Positions 43,547-56,100 of a stretch of 64,000 nt of DNA are shown in pieces. Source of the DNA: Nepenthes gracilis. Taxonomy: Eukaryota; Streptophyta; Magnoliopsida; Caryophyllales; Nepenthaceae. The notes under the pieces were generated by a model that saw nothing but the letters and a program-made list of their open reading frames with translations, had not been told where the DNA came from and searched no databases. Each line of letters opens with the position of its first letter. Position 1 is the stretch's first letter. The stretch covers positions 11,543,045 through 11,607,044 of the forward strand of contig BSYO01000016.1 of NCBI GenBank assembly GCA_033239525.1. The letters are read 5' to 3'. Both the position numbers and the translations under genes were made by a program.

Positions 43547-44549
43547 TGATCCAGCCCCAATGTCAGGCAAGGTGTGCATACACAATGAGGAGTGCTTGTC
43601 CATGTATCACATTTTCCATTAATAAAATTATTGCTTTTATATCTTCGTGTGACTAATCATATGAATGCGTGCATGCTAGTTGTTCCAAGAATGAAACAGC
43701 CTGAGATTGCCCCTGATTCGGGAGGAACTTCGTCCGCCCATAAACCAAAACCTTGGCTTCATGTCAAGCGACTCTCAAGCGGTAGTACTCAAACTTCAAC
43801 TCCGCACAGAAAGGCCCTAAGCGGCCCTAAAATCTTGGCTTCGTGCCATGCAACACTTAAGCGGTCGTAAATAAATTTCGGCTCCACGTCGAAAGGCCCT
43901 AAAATCTTGGATCCGTGCCAGGCGATCCTAAAGCAATCGCACCGAACTTTGGCTCCACTCCGAACGTCTCTTGCGTGGCCAAGGGAACAAGCCTGAGGGC
44001 TCCGAAAGTCCCAATACATGGCCATCAAAATCTTAGGAGGCCTAAAAGGCAGGCGCGCGACAACCTTCTCAGGAAAAGAAAGCACCCTCAATTAACGCCG
44101 GTCGTGGGCCAAGACTATGGGCACGAGGGCGACAATGCCTTGAGTGGGGCCAAGCATCGAAAAAGGTGTCATGCAATGGCCTCAAACCGGGAGTCCAGCT
44201 ACTGTGGCCTGAAAACTCAGCTGGCCCTTGTGGGGCTCCTTTGGACATACGACGACGTCCAATCTACCGAACCGAGAATCCCACTCCGCGTGACATGCGA
44301 TGACATCCTCAACCGATGAATGAATACAGCGCAAGAAGGCTCCGAATTCGAGCCCTAGCGACGATAGCTAAAAAGCTTAACCATTACAAGATAGGTTGCA
44401 AAACCAAAGAAGATAACGTACGAATGGAAATGCCAAAAGCCGAAGAGAAAATCGCATTTCATTAATTATACATGCCAAGGGTTACAAGATCGCGGTCAAA
44501 CGATAAATATATATATGCAAGAGCCCGAACTACCCTACGGGTCTGAAGG
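43547..44549. other. Region between pol and antisense gene
   Basis: Repeated motifs such as 'aaatcttggctccgtgcca' (43740-43930) form an irregular tandem array: 'ggccctaaaatcttgg' occurs near 43830 and 43893, and related phrases elsewhere. I recognise no gene. Plus-strand ORFs here (43592-43870, 43915-44319) have no domain. Confidence 0.5.
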
Positions 44550-46579
44550 TCCGGCCTCTTCGGAGAAGTTAGTTAGACGGGAGCACTCTGAAGGCCTGTC
44601 ATTCCACGGGTCAAGGATCCCCACAGGAGCACCTAGATATGCAACGGATACGATATGATGACACAAGTGAATGTCATCCCAAAATCTAGCCTCCAACACC
44701 TAAGACATCTCCTCCGGGGAAAGCCGAACCATGAGGTTTGCTAAGGCACAGGAGCCAGACCCTCTAAGTCGGAGATTCGGCCCTTTGCGACCTGAAGCTC
44801 GCCTGTCAGCTGCTCCACTTCCTACCCTAGCGCTTTGATCTCGCCCTTCAGTCGCTCGACCTCTTGCCTTAGCACCACGGTCTCCACCTCCACTCGCTAG
44901 GCCACCTCCCGTTCAGTTTCCTTCCGAATCCGGATGATGAGCTCATCCGGTTGGGAGAACGCTGTGCATTGGGAGCACATCGCTTTCGAAACCTGCAAGG
45001 GAAGGACGGAGGAAAATGAAGGACTAGAAAACCTCAACACACCCGTCAACAGAAGGGCATAGCGCTCACAGAAATCATACCTGAAAAAAGGACGTGCCCG
45101 TGCTGCTGCAAGAAACTCCGAGTGCAGGCACGCTTAGGGGCTCAGATCGCCTGGCTGCCTCCTCCATGCACAGGGGCTCAGATTGCCCGGCTACCTTCTC
45201 CGCGGGGCTGGACAAATCTGGCACCGCCAAGGGTGGAGGGACACTAGAAGAATCCGACTACAGAACCGCCCCTATAAGATCGGCCTACTAAAACATCTCA
45301 GTAGCGGGAACGTCAACAAGTTGCTTGAACGCGTCAACCCCCTCGACGGCGGTGGGACCCCGGGTAAGTGACTTAGGCAATGCCCCGACCGATGCAACTA
45401 CGACCTCCGGAATCTCTATGAGCTCCCGTGCTCGCTCTAGGCCATCCACCTCCACGACCCCTGTGGGCTCCAGCGTATCGGTCACCACTTCCTCAATGTT
45501 CACAACAGATGCTCCCAGCGGCTCAAGGTCAATAAAGGAACTCGGTGGCAACTCCTCGCCGGAGGAGAGCTCGACCAAGGAAAGTTTGTACTCCGCCAAT
45601 GCAACAGCAGGTATCGGGGAGCATTCAGTAGCCCCCTCTAGTGATAGTGGCTCCGGCTCCTGCTTAGAGATGGCAATCCCAACTAGCGCAGCTGGCTCGA
45701 CGACCAACCTCAGCGACCTTAGTGTGGAGGTGCCTCCAACGATTCTCATCCTCTTCAAGGCAGCCTCATCCTCTTCATCTGAGGAGGAAGACCTTAGCGA
45801 AAGTGACAAGCCGCTCTACCCAGGTGACCCCCTCGAGGTTTCCCGAAGGACAATGGCTCCGACTTTCCTCTTCTCAACAGTGGTCGTGGCCCCGCCACAC
45901 ACAGACCCCCACTTAGCAACGGCAATAGTATCAGAAGTCAAGTAAAACCATTGCTTCGTGAACATCGTGATATTCGCCCAAATACAGTCAAGAGATGTCT
46001 TCTCCTTCTCCACCTCTCTCACGCTTACTTCCCCTCGAAAGAAATCGCTCACTGAACCCCACTTGTTGAGGATCTCCCAATCCAACAGTTCCCTCAAGAA
46101 GAAGCTATTCTCCAGTTTTTCACCAAATCGGGGTTCATTCCACGAAAGTGAAAACCAGCGTGCGGCGATATCGAGACCCAGTCCTCCGACTCAGTGAAAC
46201 GAAAGATCGCCTTCACTGAAATTGACCCAAACAGAAGACCATGAAGGTGCACAAAGATGCACATGGTGACCAAGCTTCGAAGGGCGTTCGGGTGAAGCCG
46301 AGCGATGAGAACCCCCAGCGTATCTATAATCCCATACAGGTCAACCGACATGGGAAAGCGAAGCTCACCTCTCAAATGATACTTGTAAATGGTGATAAAA
46401 CCCTCTGGGGGTGCATTCGCTCTTCTAGTCTGGCCTTGGGAAAAATAGGCCCATTCGCCAAGAATGCTGTAATCTACCATCAAAGTTGCAACAGCACTCG
46501 CTATCAAGATGGACCGGATATCACCAACTCCTTGGTGAATCACGCAAGAAGAAGAGGGAGAGCTTTTCTTCTCAGCCAT
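44550..46579 (-). pseudogene. Antisense gene of Tat element (PF04195-type)
   Basis: From the ATG at 46579 (MAEKKSSPSSSCVIHQGVGD), the domain reads PPEGFITIYKYHLRGELRFP, DTLGVLIARLHPNALRSLVT, MCIFVHLHGLLFGSISVKAI. It closely parallels the antisense ORF at 13143. A frame shift near 46115 breaks NPDLVKNW from LRELLDWEILNKWGSVSDFF. An acidic/serine-rich linker (45809-45288) follows, then a coiled coil near 44990-44750 (VETVVLRQEVERLKGEIKAL, EQLTGELQVAKGRISDLEGL). The gene lies antisense to gag-pol, between pol and the 3' LTR, and has its own TATA box. The function is unknown; silencing or regulation of the element has been suggested for such genes but is not shown. Confidence 0.78.
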
Positions 46580-46632
46580 GGCTTCCTCAAATGCAAGAAA
46601 ATGCAAAGTATGGGAAGCTTGATGAAGCATTG

Positions 46633-46640
46633 CTTAAATA
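46633..46640 (-). promoter_or_regulatory. TATA box of antisense gene
   Basis: TATTTAAG on the minus strand, 54 bases before the ATG at 46579, in the context 'ccTATTTAAGcaatgc'. It is the same octamer as at 13053-13060. Confidence 0.6.
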
Positions 46641-47027
46641 GGTAGCGACTGGAAGACAAAAAAGCATCGCGCGGGAAATGCAGTGGCCACCCTAAATGAT
46701 GGCCATGACACGTGCCGATTTAGCAACGCGTCACAAGTCCCACGCAGCAACCCATCATGGCGTCTGACAAACTGCTATCTGACTAACCCCGTGGCCGTCT
46801 GCCAGAATCCGGACAGTCACGTCCACATTTAATGCAGCGATTATGGCCATCAAATGTGGTGGCAAGAAGAAGCCCTTCTAGAGCGCAAGGCCAAAAAAAT
46901 GATGAGCCATCCAAATGCAACAAATAGAAATAAACCCTTTGCTCATTTAAGCATCAAAATTTTATTAAATATTTTCACTAATAAAGTTTCTTTACAGAGA
47001 AGGGAGACCAATGGTCACCGGATACAA

Positions 47028-49060
47028 CTATTTATCCCCTTCAAGCCTTGAAGGAGCTGGAGTCTCGAACTCCGTCAGTTCCGAGTGTATCCTAGCACCA
47101 AAGTTTGGGAGTCTAAAAGGCCGACGCGAAAGCCTGGTTTCGCTAGCAAAGCTATTCTTTGACCAAGCCAGATGCCCACTTGAACCTCCCTTCCAGCAAG
47201 GGAGCTGGCTCTTCCGGCCTGATTCTTGACCCCAGCTCCACTTCCTGTTGCGCGCGAACAACATGTACCTCCCTGAGCTACGCTTGCTGCCGCTCGAGCT
47301 TCACCTAAAGAGCAACAATTCAGTTTCGAGCCCCTACGTTGGTGCCAGCCAACTGTGACACCCAGTCTACTCATGTCTCTAACAACGACCTACACCCGGG
47401 CTTCCATATCCTCCACAGCCCGAAGAACGTGACTAAGGGTCTGGCGGGCACCTCCACGCCTTTGGTATTGTGTGGAGGAGGATGCCCCATCTAATTCGAA
47501 ACCTGACGATGCCCTCAGGAACCTCATCGGCCCAATGACAGAAGGCTCCAAATGACATCCCTCTACTACTACCGTAAGGGACGCAATCTCTTCATGAACC
47601 CTCGAGGCCTGCATATCCATTCCAAATTCCTCGGAGGATGATTCAGACTCTGAAGAAGAAGACAATCTTTCCATCAGTGTCACTGCAACAAGGGAAGGGG
47701 ATGACTAAAGAGCGAAGTTTTTTGCGCCTTTGCGAACAAGGGATACGAAATCTGCAGGGATTCTCAATGTTTAAATAACCAAATCCTCCAAGGAAATGGC
47801 ATCGTCTGAATGATAGAATGCATTCATCTGACCAATGAAGTCCCCCCATGTGGTGGCACTCTGAAGTATCGCGCCTTTTCAAGAAGTGCCATTATGACAC
47901 AATGACTCCATGATCTCCAGCGCAATAATGCACCGATACCTTTGATTGATGTGACAACCATTAGTGTCGTTTAGCCACCCAAGATAGAATGCGCCAGTGA
48001 CCAGTCCCCTTTTGGTTCTCATGTCGACGGTCCCCTTTCGAACTCGAGGGACAAACGTTAGCCAAGACAACCGGAAGTCACCCAGCATTCAAAATGAGCT
48101 AGCACTCGGGTACGTATGGCGGCAAGAGGGCCCTGCGGCCCTTGAATCATATCACAAGAAAATGAAAGAAATATTCGATGACGTAAAGGATGAAGACAAA
48201 GACTATTGCTTTTATTTATTAAAACTCTTTACAAAGCACAAGATTTACGACAGTAAAAGTACAAAAAAGTAAAATTACAGCAGGGTGCAAAAAGCTCAGG
48301 ATGGCGACGCCACCGAAGGGAGTCGGCTTCGGGAACGTGATAACATCAGGTCATTCCTATGGCATCACCCCAACTCCGACCCCACTTCTAGGCCGACGTC
48401 GCAGATGCCAATCCACCACAGTGGACGCGTCTAAGACGCCACAGTAGAAGGAAAGGCATCTATCACAGAAGTCCCGACGGGGCTGCGACTCGCTCGCACA
48501 TGCCCCACAAGGACTCCAGGTTCTGCCTCCTCTCCCGGCAGCATATATGGACTACCAGCCATGATAAGAGCAGGTGACAACACGCTATCAAGGGATCAGA
48601 GCCCCCCAAAACAGCTCATGCGCCCCACCTACCAACCGAAGTCATTGCTAGCCATGAAAAAGGCACATGACGATAGCAGAGTGGCCGAGCTACCATCATT
48701 ATAATGAGGAATCACCCACGGAAAGGGCGTGACAACAAGCTTCCACAGCAACACTGGATCTCCAGCAGGTCTGTCCGATCCCTTCGGACTTCGCAACACA
48801 ATGAGGAAAGCCAAGAACCTCGCATCACCTCTCTGAAGAATGGCTAAGCATGGATCTCCTCAACTGGGAAACTCCTCTATTTATGGTCGCGCCAACACGC
48901 AACGAGCTCCCAGAGGAGCGCATAACCCGATAGCCGTCTATCATCAAATTGGAAAGACATCAGTGTGGAGCCAGACTGCAAAATACGAATCCTTCCTAAC
49001 AGAGCTCCAAATCCCTGCAACGTCTGAAAAGGTTACATATTCACATGGGGAAGAAGCAAC
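47028..49060 (-). pseudogene. Second antisense coding-like region
   Basis: Minus-strand frames follow one another here: 48815-48629 (FLIVLRSPKGSDRPAGDPVL, LWKLVVTPFPWVIPHYN), 48088-47879 (GDFRLSWLTFVPRVRKGTVD, LGWLNDTNGCHINQRY), 47882-47643, 47683-47390 (RLSSSSESESSSEEFGMD) and 47374-47028. Together they look like one decayed protein of several hundred residues, but I do not recognise its family. It lies upstream of the PF04195-type gene's promoter and in the same orientation, just before the polypurine tract of the element. Confidence 0.4.
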
Positions 49061-49162
49061 CCCATGAAGGGACAAGAGCCAACGCATCTCGATGAAGGCC
49101 ATGCGGGTAGCCAGCTGGACCCACGATAGACATCCCAAGCCACGGCATTGGGCCGTCCCCTG

Positions 49163-49176
49163 GCATAGGGGGCTAG
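49163..49176 (+). other. Polypurine tract of Tat element
   Basis: 'ggcatagggggctag' directly precedes the LTR start TGTTGGGTCC at 49177. Confidence 0.7.
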
Positions 49177-50062
49177 TGTTGGGTCCAACTCGAAGGCGGG
49201 CTAAGGGAAGTGAGTCCCAATCAAAGGAATGCTAGCCCAGACGAGTAGCAAGGCCCAAAACCCTACTGTGAAACCCAGCAAACCCAAGCGCACAGCCCAC
49301 ACAACATCTCATAGCAACAGCCAATTAGCGCGCTGCTACAACCTGTTGAGGCAATTGCAAGTGGCAGGAGCCTGCCCAGAGGATGCTAGCCAATGAAGAG
49401 AAGGTCAACGCTGCAGGCCACGGCACACGCCGTCCTCCCAAGCTACTCAGCCAATCCACACGTGATCACCAGACCAAGCATGGTCAATACCCGAGGATGA
49501 TCTCCGTGCCACCGCATGGCGACAATTGACACCACTAGCTGCCGCCAATGGTCAGGGGCCGACAAATCCCGACTTGCCACATGTCGGAGGTTCCCACACC
49601 CAAAGTTCTCCACCATGGAGCCTTTAAGTAACCTTTCCTTCAATAAGAAAAGGATTCAATTCCTGATCATCCGATTGGATTCCTGATCACAGAGAGAATC
49701 GAAGGTCACTGACCCTAAAGCCTCCATCGAGCAACTTTAGAGAGCCACTCCCTACAATGTAATCCGCGGAGCTTAGCCTCCTGTAACCGCTCAACGAGTC
49801 TTACATTCTTGCATCCTCACATCCCCCACCGTATCTTTGCATTCACTCCTGCATCTATCCATTAATTGTAAAAGATAACTGACTTGAGTGTCGGAATATT
49901 TTCAGTAAGAAAACATCCATTGATATCTAACATCTTGTTTGTGATTTGTATTGCGCAGGGCCCATATTAAGGAGAGTGAAGATCGGATCCGTTCGAAATT
50001 CAACTCATGTGAGGAATGCAAAAGTTCCATAATTTGCCAAAGAACTTGAACCCAGGGACACA
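49177..50062 (+). repeat. 3' LTR of Tat element
   Basis: It starts TGTTGGGTCCAACTCG and ends ...GGGACACA. It differs from the 5' LTR by many substitutions, so the insertion is old. Confidence 0.85.
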
Positions 50063-50427
50063 ATAATTTTTATTATGAATTTTAATAATGAAAATAGGCT
50101 TAATGTGATATATTGATAATATTTAGTTATATATTTAAATATATTAAATTTATTATTTTTTGTATGAAGAGAGAGAGAATGAAAAAAGTACAAATTAAAA
50201 TAAGGTGATATACATATTTATTTTTAATAATTTTGATATAATAATCGGTAAAAATAGTATTTCTCTTTAGGAATTAAGTATACTGAGGTTTGGATTTGAT
50301 ATGAATCTTGATTGACAACATTGGGTCAAACATGGCATAAAAATAAAATTATCTGAACTAAGAAAATTAATAATAAAAATTAGCAATTTGTTTGAGACAG
50401 TGGCAATTGCAAACAGGACAGCAGGAG
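50063..50427. other. AT-rich spacer downstream of NAC gene
   Basis: No gene is seen. The 3' untranslated region and poly(A) signal of the minus-strand NAC gene probably lie here; an 'aataaa'-type signal on the minus strand was not singled out. Confidence 0.4.
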
Positions 50428-52215
50428 TTACAGTATGGTGGCACAGGGGGTCAAGCACTCAAGCCAGGGGCTGAACCACTGGGTCCGAAATGGGTCCTCC
50501 AGGGTCCAGTCCACGTCAGATTTCGGCACCAGAAGCTCCGGCAAGATCTCTTCACCGACGGGCAACGCTGTGCAAGCGGGAGCCACGCTGATGTCACGGT
50601 GGACAGTTTCTTCGAATTTCCATCCCCGCTCATCTGATGCCCCGTGGCTCGTTGGCATTGGCAGGACCAAGTCTTCCTGATGGGCATAGTGGGAGGAGGC
50701 AGCAGCGCCGTTGGATGATAGTGGGGACGTAGGGTAGGACCCACGATTGACTGACTTCGTTTCTTCGTCCGTGGTTGCCCGCTGTTCCAGCACTTTCAAG
50801 GGCGTTGCTTTCCTGTATATTTTGCACAGCACTATGTCCTGCGTTGTGTCCATTAAAAAAATTATATATTTATTTTATATCCATTAATGTTGTATGATTA
50901 CTATCTCAATATTTTTATATATTTATTTTATCGTCTAAACCATTTATTTATCATTTTAGATAAATAAATAAATAAAATATTATGTTATTTAATAATATCT
51001 CAATAATATATTTTAAATATTTTTTTTAAGTTTTTTGATAATATAACTCTCTATTATAAGCTACGTGTTTAAAAATTAAATGTTACTGAAAATCTTGCCC
51101 ATATACTATGCATAAGATCATTGGCCACTAATCTGATATAGGGATCTTAAATAGTGTAACCCGAAATAAAGATTTACCCTGAGGGAGGCAAAATTATCAA
51201 TGAGGCGGTATTCATTCATAACCCAATCCGTCTTGCTTCCTTGGGGTGCTCGGCCCCCATAAAAAACAAGTGTCTTTCTCCACCCGATAAATCGCTTCGG
51301 CTCTGATATGGTTATTACTTTACGGTCCGAACCAGTGGCTTTCCAGTACCCATTTTGGGTTGTCCGATTAGGTCTTCCACCATTGCTTTGCTTCCTGTCT
51401 CTTGACACAAAGAAATACCACTCCCTTCCTCCATCAATATTTGCCAACCCTGCTCAATCAGCCAAATTTACATTCATCATTAATGGTGTTACATTCATAC
51501 CAGGCCAAAATCCAAGTCCGAGACAGGATTGGGCCAAACTCACATGGTAGGTTATTATCCGTTAAATCAGTTCTAGCCGATCAAAGACTGATCGAATCAA
51601 TTTGATTAGAAATTCATAACAATATTCATCAATAATTAAAACAGACTGTCTTGAACCATCTCATTATACTTTTAACATTTTTTTATAAAATTTATATATA
51701 AATAAAAAAACATATAAAATATAAAAAAATTATAATTAAATATCACAGACAGATAAAACATATTACCTTAAATATTTTAAAAAATAATATTGACATCAAA
51801 AATTTATTAATTATACAAAATATGGTTTATTAAGATGTTTACTTAAATCATAGTGTTTATTTAAAATTCTAAAATTCTTTATTTATGAAAAATCCAAGCC
51901 AAGACGCACCGTAAATTTTCTCTCGTGGCATATCCTACCCAAATAAATAATCTGTGTCTGATATTTTTGCTGTATTTATCTATAATATTGATATATTTAT
52001 ATTTTTTGTGTGAGAAATGGTAATTTTGTATTTCTCAAACTAAACATACCTGGCAATTCCCATGGATTGTGTCGATAGATGTTAAGCAAACCGATCACAT
52101 CAAAACGCATTTTCCTTCCATAAACAATGTTTTTAAGGTAAAAATCAACAAGCTCCTCCTCCGTGGGATGAAATCTGAAGCCGGGCAAATCGAAATCGAG
52201 AGTCGTCACCTCCAT
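50428..52215 (-). CDS. NAC domain transcription factor, three exons
   Basis: The exons are 52215-52050, 51449-51178 and 50838-50428, giving 282 residues. Junctions are CAG|GTATGT, GCAG|GGTTGG, AGG|GTAAAT and GCAG|GACATA, with phases that match (166, 272 and 411 coding bases). The NAC DNA-binding domain is complete: [20 protein letters not shown] (subdomain A), [19 protein letters not shown] (B), [12 protein letters not shown] and [20 protein letters not shown] (C), [20 protein letters not shown] with NEYRL (D), [20 protein letters not shown] (E). The C-terminal region is short and serine/acid-rich, ending in a [20 protein letters not shown] tail, as expected for an activation region. It resembles the ANAC036/ANAC094-type subgroup; that placement is from memory. 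The product should be nuclear. No break is seen. Confidence 0.9.
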
Positions 52216-52359
52216 TTTCCCTTCGGCTTTTCGTTACTGCGAACAGTCCCTACCGTCCCTTAACTTACAGGGGCGCTTTGATTTTAAGGCCACCGCAGCC
52301 GAGCTTTTCAGGGCAGCCAATAGGAAAACATGCTATCACGCGAAACATAGCGAGGCTCG

Positions 52360-52366
52360 TTTTATA
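52360..52366 (-). promoter_or_regulatory. TATA box of NAC gene
   Basis: The minus strand reads CCTTATAAAACGAGCC, about 145 bases upstream of the ATG at 52215. A start site near 52330 and a leader of about 115 bases are inferred. Confidence 0.55.
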
Positions 52367-52665
52367 AGGGGAGACGATGCTGATGTATTTGTCAGATGCT
52401 GAAGGAGACTTGAGAAAATCAAGGGAAGGGTGGCTCAGATTGTTGGGTCAATGGAGCTTTCGGGTTCGGGAGGACCCACACGCAAACTCTTATGACGTTC
52501 CAATATCAATGGCACACGTATATTTCAATAACATCTAATAAATATCTTTAGATAAGTTATTATTTCATCTATTCATCTATTTTTATATAGATCTATTAAT
52601 ATAAATAATTAAATAGATGCTACCGCATTTAATAATATTTCAAAAGTATTTAAAATGTGTTTACC

Positions 52666-53728
52666 TGTTGATGCGTACTTGGATTCGACTTCAAACAGTT
52701 TCGAATTCGGGTGGTTGATTTGGTCTGACTCTATTCGCTGAGTCTGAATCCTACACACCATTACAGTAAATAAGAGGTCAGGTGCCGACGAAAGATTGTC
52801 CCACCGAAAATATTACGATGCTCAAGTGAATAACAAGCTTTTGAACTCTAGAATGTAAGTTGGTAAGTAAAAGAGAGAAAGAGAGTGAGATTGGCGGGAG
52901 TGTTGACCTGTAAATGCAAAGACGTTCCTGTGATTCATTGAGAGTATGATTTCCGACTCAATGTTCACAAAGAACGAGTGGAAGCTATATCCCGAAAGTG
53001 TGGAAGCTTTGGAGGACGGTTCTTAGAGAGTGGGAGAAAACTCTGTGATCTAGAGGCTTCGCGTGGGATTGGAAGGTGAGCGTTTTAGAGAGAGAGTATG
53101 CTCAAGGCTTATTTGCGTTCATGGTTCAGATTGTATCAGAAAGCGTGGTCGCTTTCAGAGTAGAGACTCTGAGTTTATATAGACGGTGGGGAGAGCGTCC
53201 TTCCTTGGCTAGGAAGGCGTGAACCTTAGCCTGGCGCAGGACGGCCTTCTTTGAGTTGGTGGGCGTGACTGGCGTGATTTGATGGATCGTTTCCTTTCTG
53301 AGTAGTGTAACGGATCTCCAAATTATCTACTTTTCTTTCATATTTTTGTGACCGTTAAACTTTATTGTTGGCAAGGAGTGAGAATCTAACGCCTTCCTCA
53401 TGGGGAAGGTACTGAATCTATTGCTGTCTTTTTAGAGAAAATCGACTTTACGAAAAGCATGTAATTAGGGAAAGGGTCGTTACTTTTCAGGTACGGGATC
53501 GCCTGCCAAATTGGGCCTAACCTGTATTAGGTTTAGCGTCTTTTCACGGCCTACTGTTATAATACTTCCGATCAACAAAAATATTGACTGTCTTGAAAGG
53601 GTGTTTTGGGCCGTTTGTTTGTGCGACGGACGGTCAACACTAGTACGTTGACCGTCTAACGCGCGTCTGGGCCTTTCTAGACTTTGGGGTGTTTTTTTTA
53701 TTAGGCCTGCTAGTTATGAACCTACACA
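52666..53728 (-). mobile_element. Solo LTR upstream of NAC gene
   Basis: This 1,063-base sequence runs TGTTGATGCG...CCTACACA, flanked by TTACC (52661-52665) and TCACC (53729-53733), a TSD with one mismatch. A minus-strand TATA box (CTATATAAAC, near 53174-53183) gives the orientation. It has the same general LTR plan as 10556-11563 (TATA followed by a cytosine-rich leader, 'aaataagaggt' near the end), but is not a close copy. No internal sequence is present. Confidence 0.7.
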
Positions 53729-53733
53729 TCACC

Positions 53734-55640
53734 TCTGAATTTAAATTTTTAAATTATAAAAATAAAATTTCTATAATAATAAAAATAACACCGTAATAAC
53801 TTAAATATATCAAATAATATGGCTTAGGAGGGGTGAGGATATAATTTCCAAGTAATTTACCACGTACTGTGGAGGAAGCATCTGGTTCTTCAAGACTTAG
53901 GAGGCAGTTTCAAGTTTCAAGAACGTTGATTTTCGTAGGATTGAAGTCTTATTTCAAATACATGATGTTGGTCTTGATTTTGAGTCAATAACGTTTACTG
54001 GGTCTAGATTCGTTTGGGTTAAAATATTAAAAAATATATTTTTAAAAAAATATTTTTATGTATTTTTGGTTGCATTTTTTTTATTTTTATTAATCTTAAT
54101 TTCATTATCAACTTTGTTTTGGGTACCCGTTCCAATTTATATAAGAAATTTAGCTCCAAATTGTCGTATTCCAATTCATATGGTAATGCTTAAGTTCTAA
54201 TAGGTTTAATGCTTAAAATTTTTATAAGTATAAAACTTTAAAGTAAATATTAATTAAACTGAAAAAGGACCATTAGATCTTAATCAATGGACTGTTGGAT
54301 ATCTCATAGGCCACATCTACCTCCATGCCGTTTAGAAAAATATTTTAACTCGGTATATTAGATTTGACCTTGCCATGCTTCAACCTGTGCCATGCCAAAT
54401 AGAACAAGAAAGATACACAGTCTTCAATATTTGATATATCAAATTTTATCTTATTAGACAATTAATTTTTATATTTTTACAGCTCAACTTATTTTACCTG
54501 TATAATATCTAAAATTGTTTCTCCTGTAAAGAAAATATTCTAATAAATATAATAATATTTTTTATTTTTTATATATAAGAAAATAAATTATAAAATATTT
54601 TTAAAATAAAGGTTAATAATATAATATATATTTTTTTTTGTAAAATAATTTACTATTTAAATTTAAAAAATTATAATTTATATAAACAAATATCAAACTT
54701 AACATTTGATATATTACCAAAAATAATAAAAAAAATCTTGTTAAATATTTTAAATTTTTTTATAATAATATTAATTATTTTTACAATAATAGAAAAAAAA
54801 TGCGTGGGTATTAAAAAATTTAAAAATTAATAATTTTTTTCATAATTCTTAATTTTTCACAATTCAATGTATTATAACACAAATATAAGATAAATTATAA
54901 TGTAATGACTATATATTACTAGTTAAAAATGTTAGATTTTACATGTATTTGTTTAAAAGTTAATTCTTATTTAAATTATAAAAAAATAAATAATATCACC
55001 TTTAATAATTTGTTGAAACATTTTTATATACCTGAACTACAAACATTTTTGTACAAACCGTTTGAATTTATAGTTTTATACCATAAGAAAATGGCTCTCT
55101 AACTGAATTATATATTCCATTGATCTCTCTCGATTTAGTCACTAATCATATTAAAATATTTTTAATCTTATATCACCTGATAATATTAGTTTAATTTAAA
55201 TTAAAAATAATTATTATCTCTAATATTTTTTTATGTGCCTTTTAAGTGTCCCATACTTTATAACTTCCACAAATATAATATTTTTAACATTTTTCACAAA
55301 TAGTCTATTACTAATCATTAAATAATTTAATTTTAAAAAATTACCACATATTATCAAATTTTTTTCTACAGAGGGCGGGCAGGACTAGAAAAGCCAACAG
55401 TGATATTTTGGCCAAAATTGAATTATAATTCTAATATTTTAAAACTATTATCAGTATATATGTGACGTAAATAATATAAATATATTAGAATAATTTCTCT
55501 ATATTATTTCACTATCAAAAATTTTAAAAAAATATGTTCCATGGCTATAATTTAAATTCTAAAATTAATAAATAAAAATAAAATTTAAAATTTTAATATA
55601 AATATAACCTTGCCCCACCCACCCCAAAATGGGTCGCAAG
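53734..55640. other. AT-rich gene-free tract
   Basis: This is mostly A+T with many 'aataat' and 'tttaaa' runs. I find no ORF with a domain, no LTR ends and no terminal inverted repeats. Confidence 0.6.
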
Positions 55641-56100
55641 ACCTTTGGTGCGATTGGCCTGCTAGCACGGTGCACCTACCAAGTGGCCTAACACAGTCCA
55701 AAATGTTGGACCGTTCTATACACGATTCAACATTATTTATTGCGGGTTGTGTTTAACAAGGCCGATAATGGATCAATTTGAGCCCAATCACGAGCTACCC
55801 AGCGGCAATGACGAATCCACAGCGGTAGCCGAAATTTTAAAAAACAGAGCACCACAAAACTCCCAGTCCTCCCTTTCTCTTCCTCTGATCTTTCTGCTCT
55901 CTCCCCTTTCTCTCTCTCACTTCATTTTCTGCTCTCTTCCTTTTCTCCCTCTCGTCCAACCTCGATTAATTCAGGCTACAAGAGGAAGAGGAGGGTCGTA
56001 AATATAGAAATTGTGGAAGGGAGACGAGGCCATCAGGTTGTTGTGGCCGAATAATTTGGAAAAAGGGAGAATCTGCTGGCCGGCCATGGGTGGAGCTGCT
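55641..56100 (+). other. GC-normal island, possible gene-leader remnant
   Basis: A CT-rich leader-like stretch (55860-55960) follows ordinary sequence with an 84-codon ORF (55747-56001) of low complexity. It might be the abandoned 5' end of a gene or part of a repeat. I do not recognise it. Confidence 0.3.

Larger units (their letters stand above)
37139..50062 (+). mobile_element. Gypsy Tat-lineage retrotransposon, decayed
   Basis: This 12.9-kb element has LTRs of about 885 bases, gag-pol on the plus strand and a long 3' region (43.5-49.2 kb) with minus-strand reading frames. Two RNase H domains and an antisense PF04195-type gene place it in the Tat group (relatives of Grande and RIRE2). Every coding domain has stops or catalytic changes, so it cannot move by itself. 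The first bases of the left LTR are altered, and I did not find a clean TSD. Confidence 0.88.

Noticed and set aside
45325..45945. 206-codon plus-strand ORF rich in Ser/Thr
   Set aside because: It is the reverse-strand shadow of the serine/acidic linker of the antisense Tat gene, which has a domain, a TATA box and a homologue.
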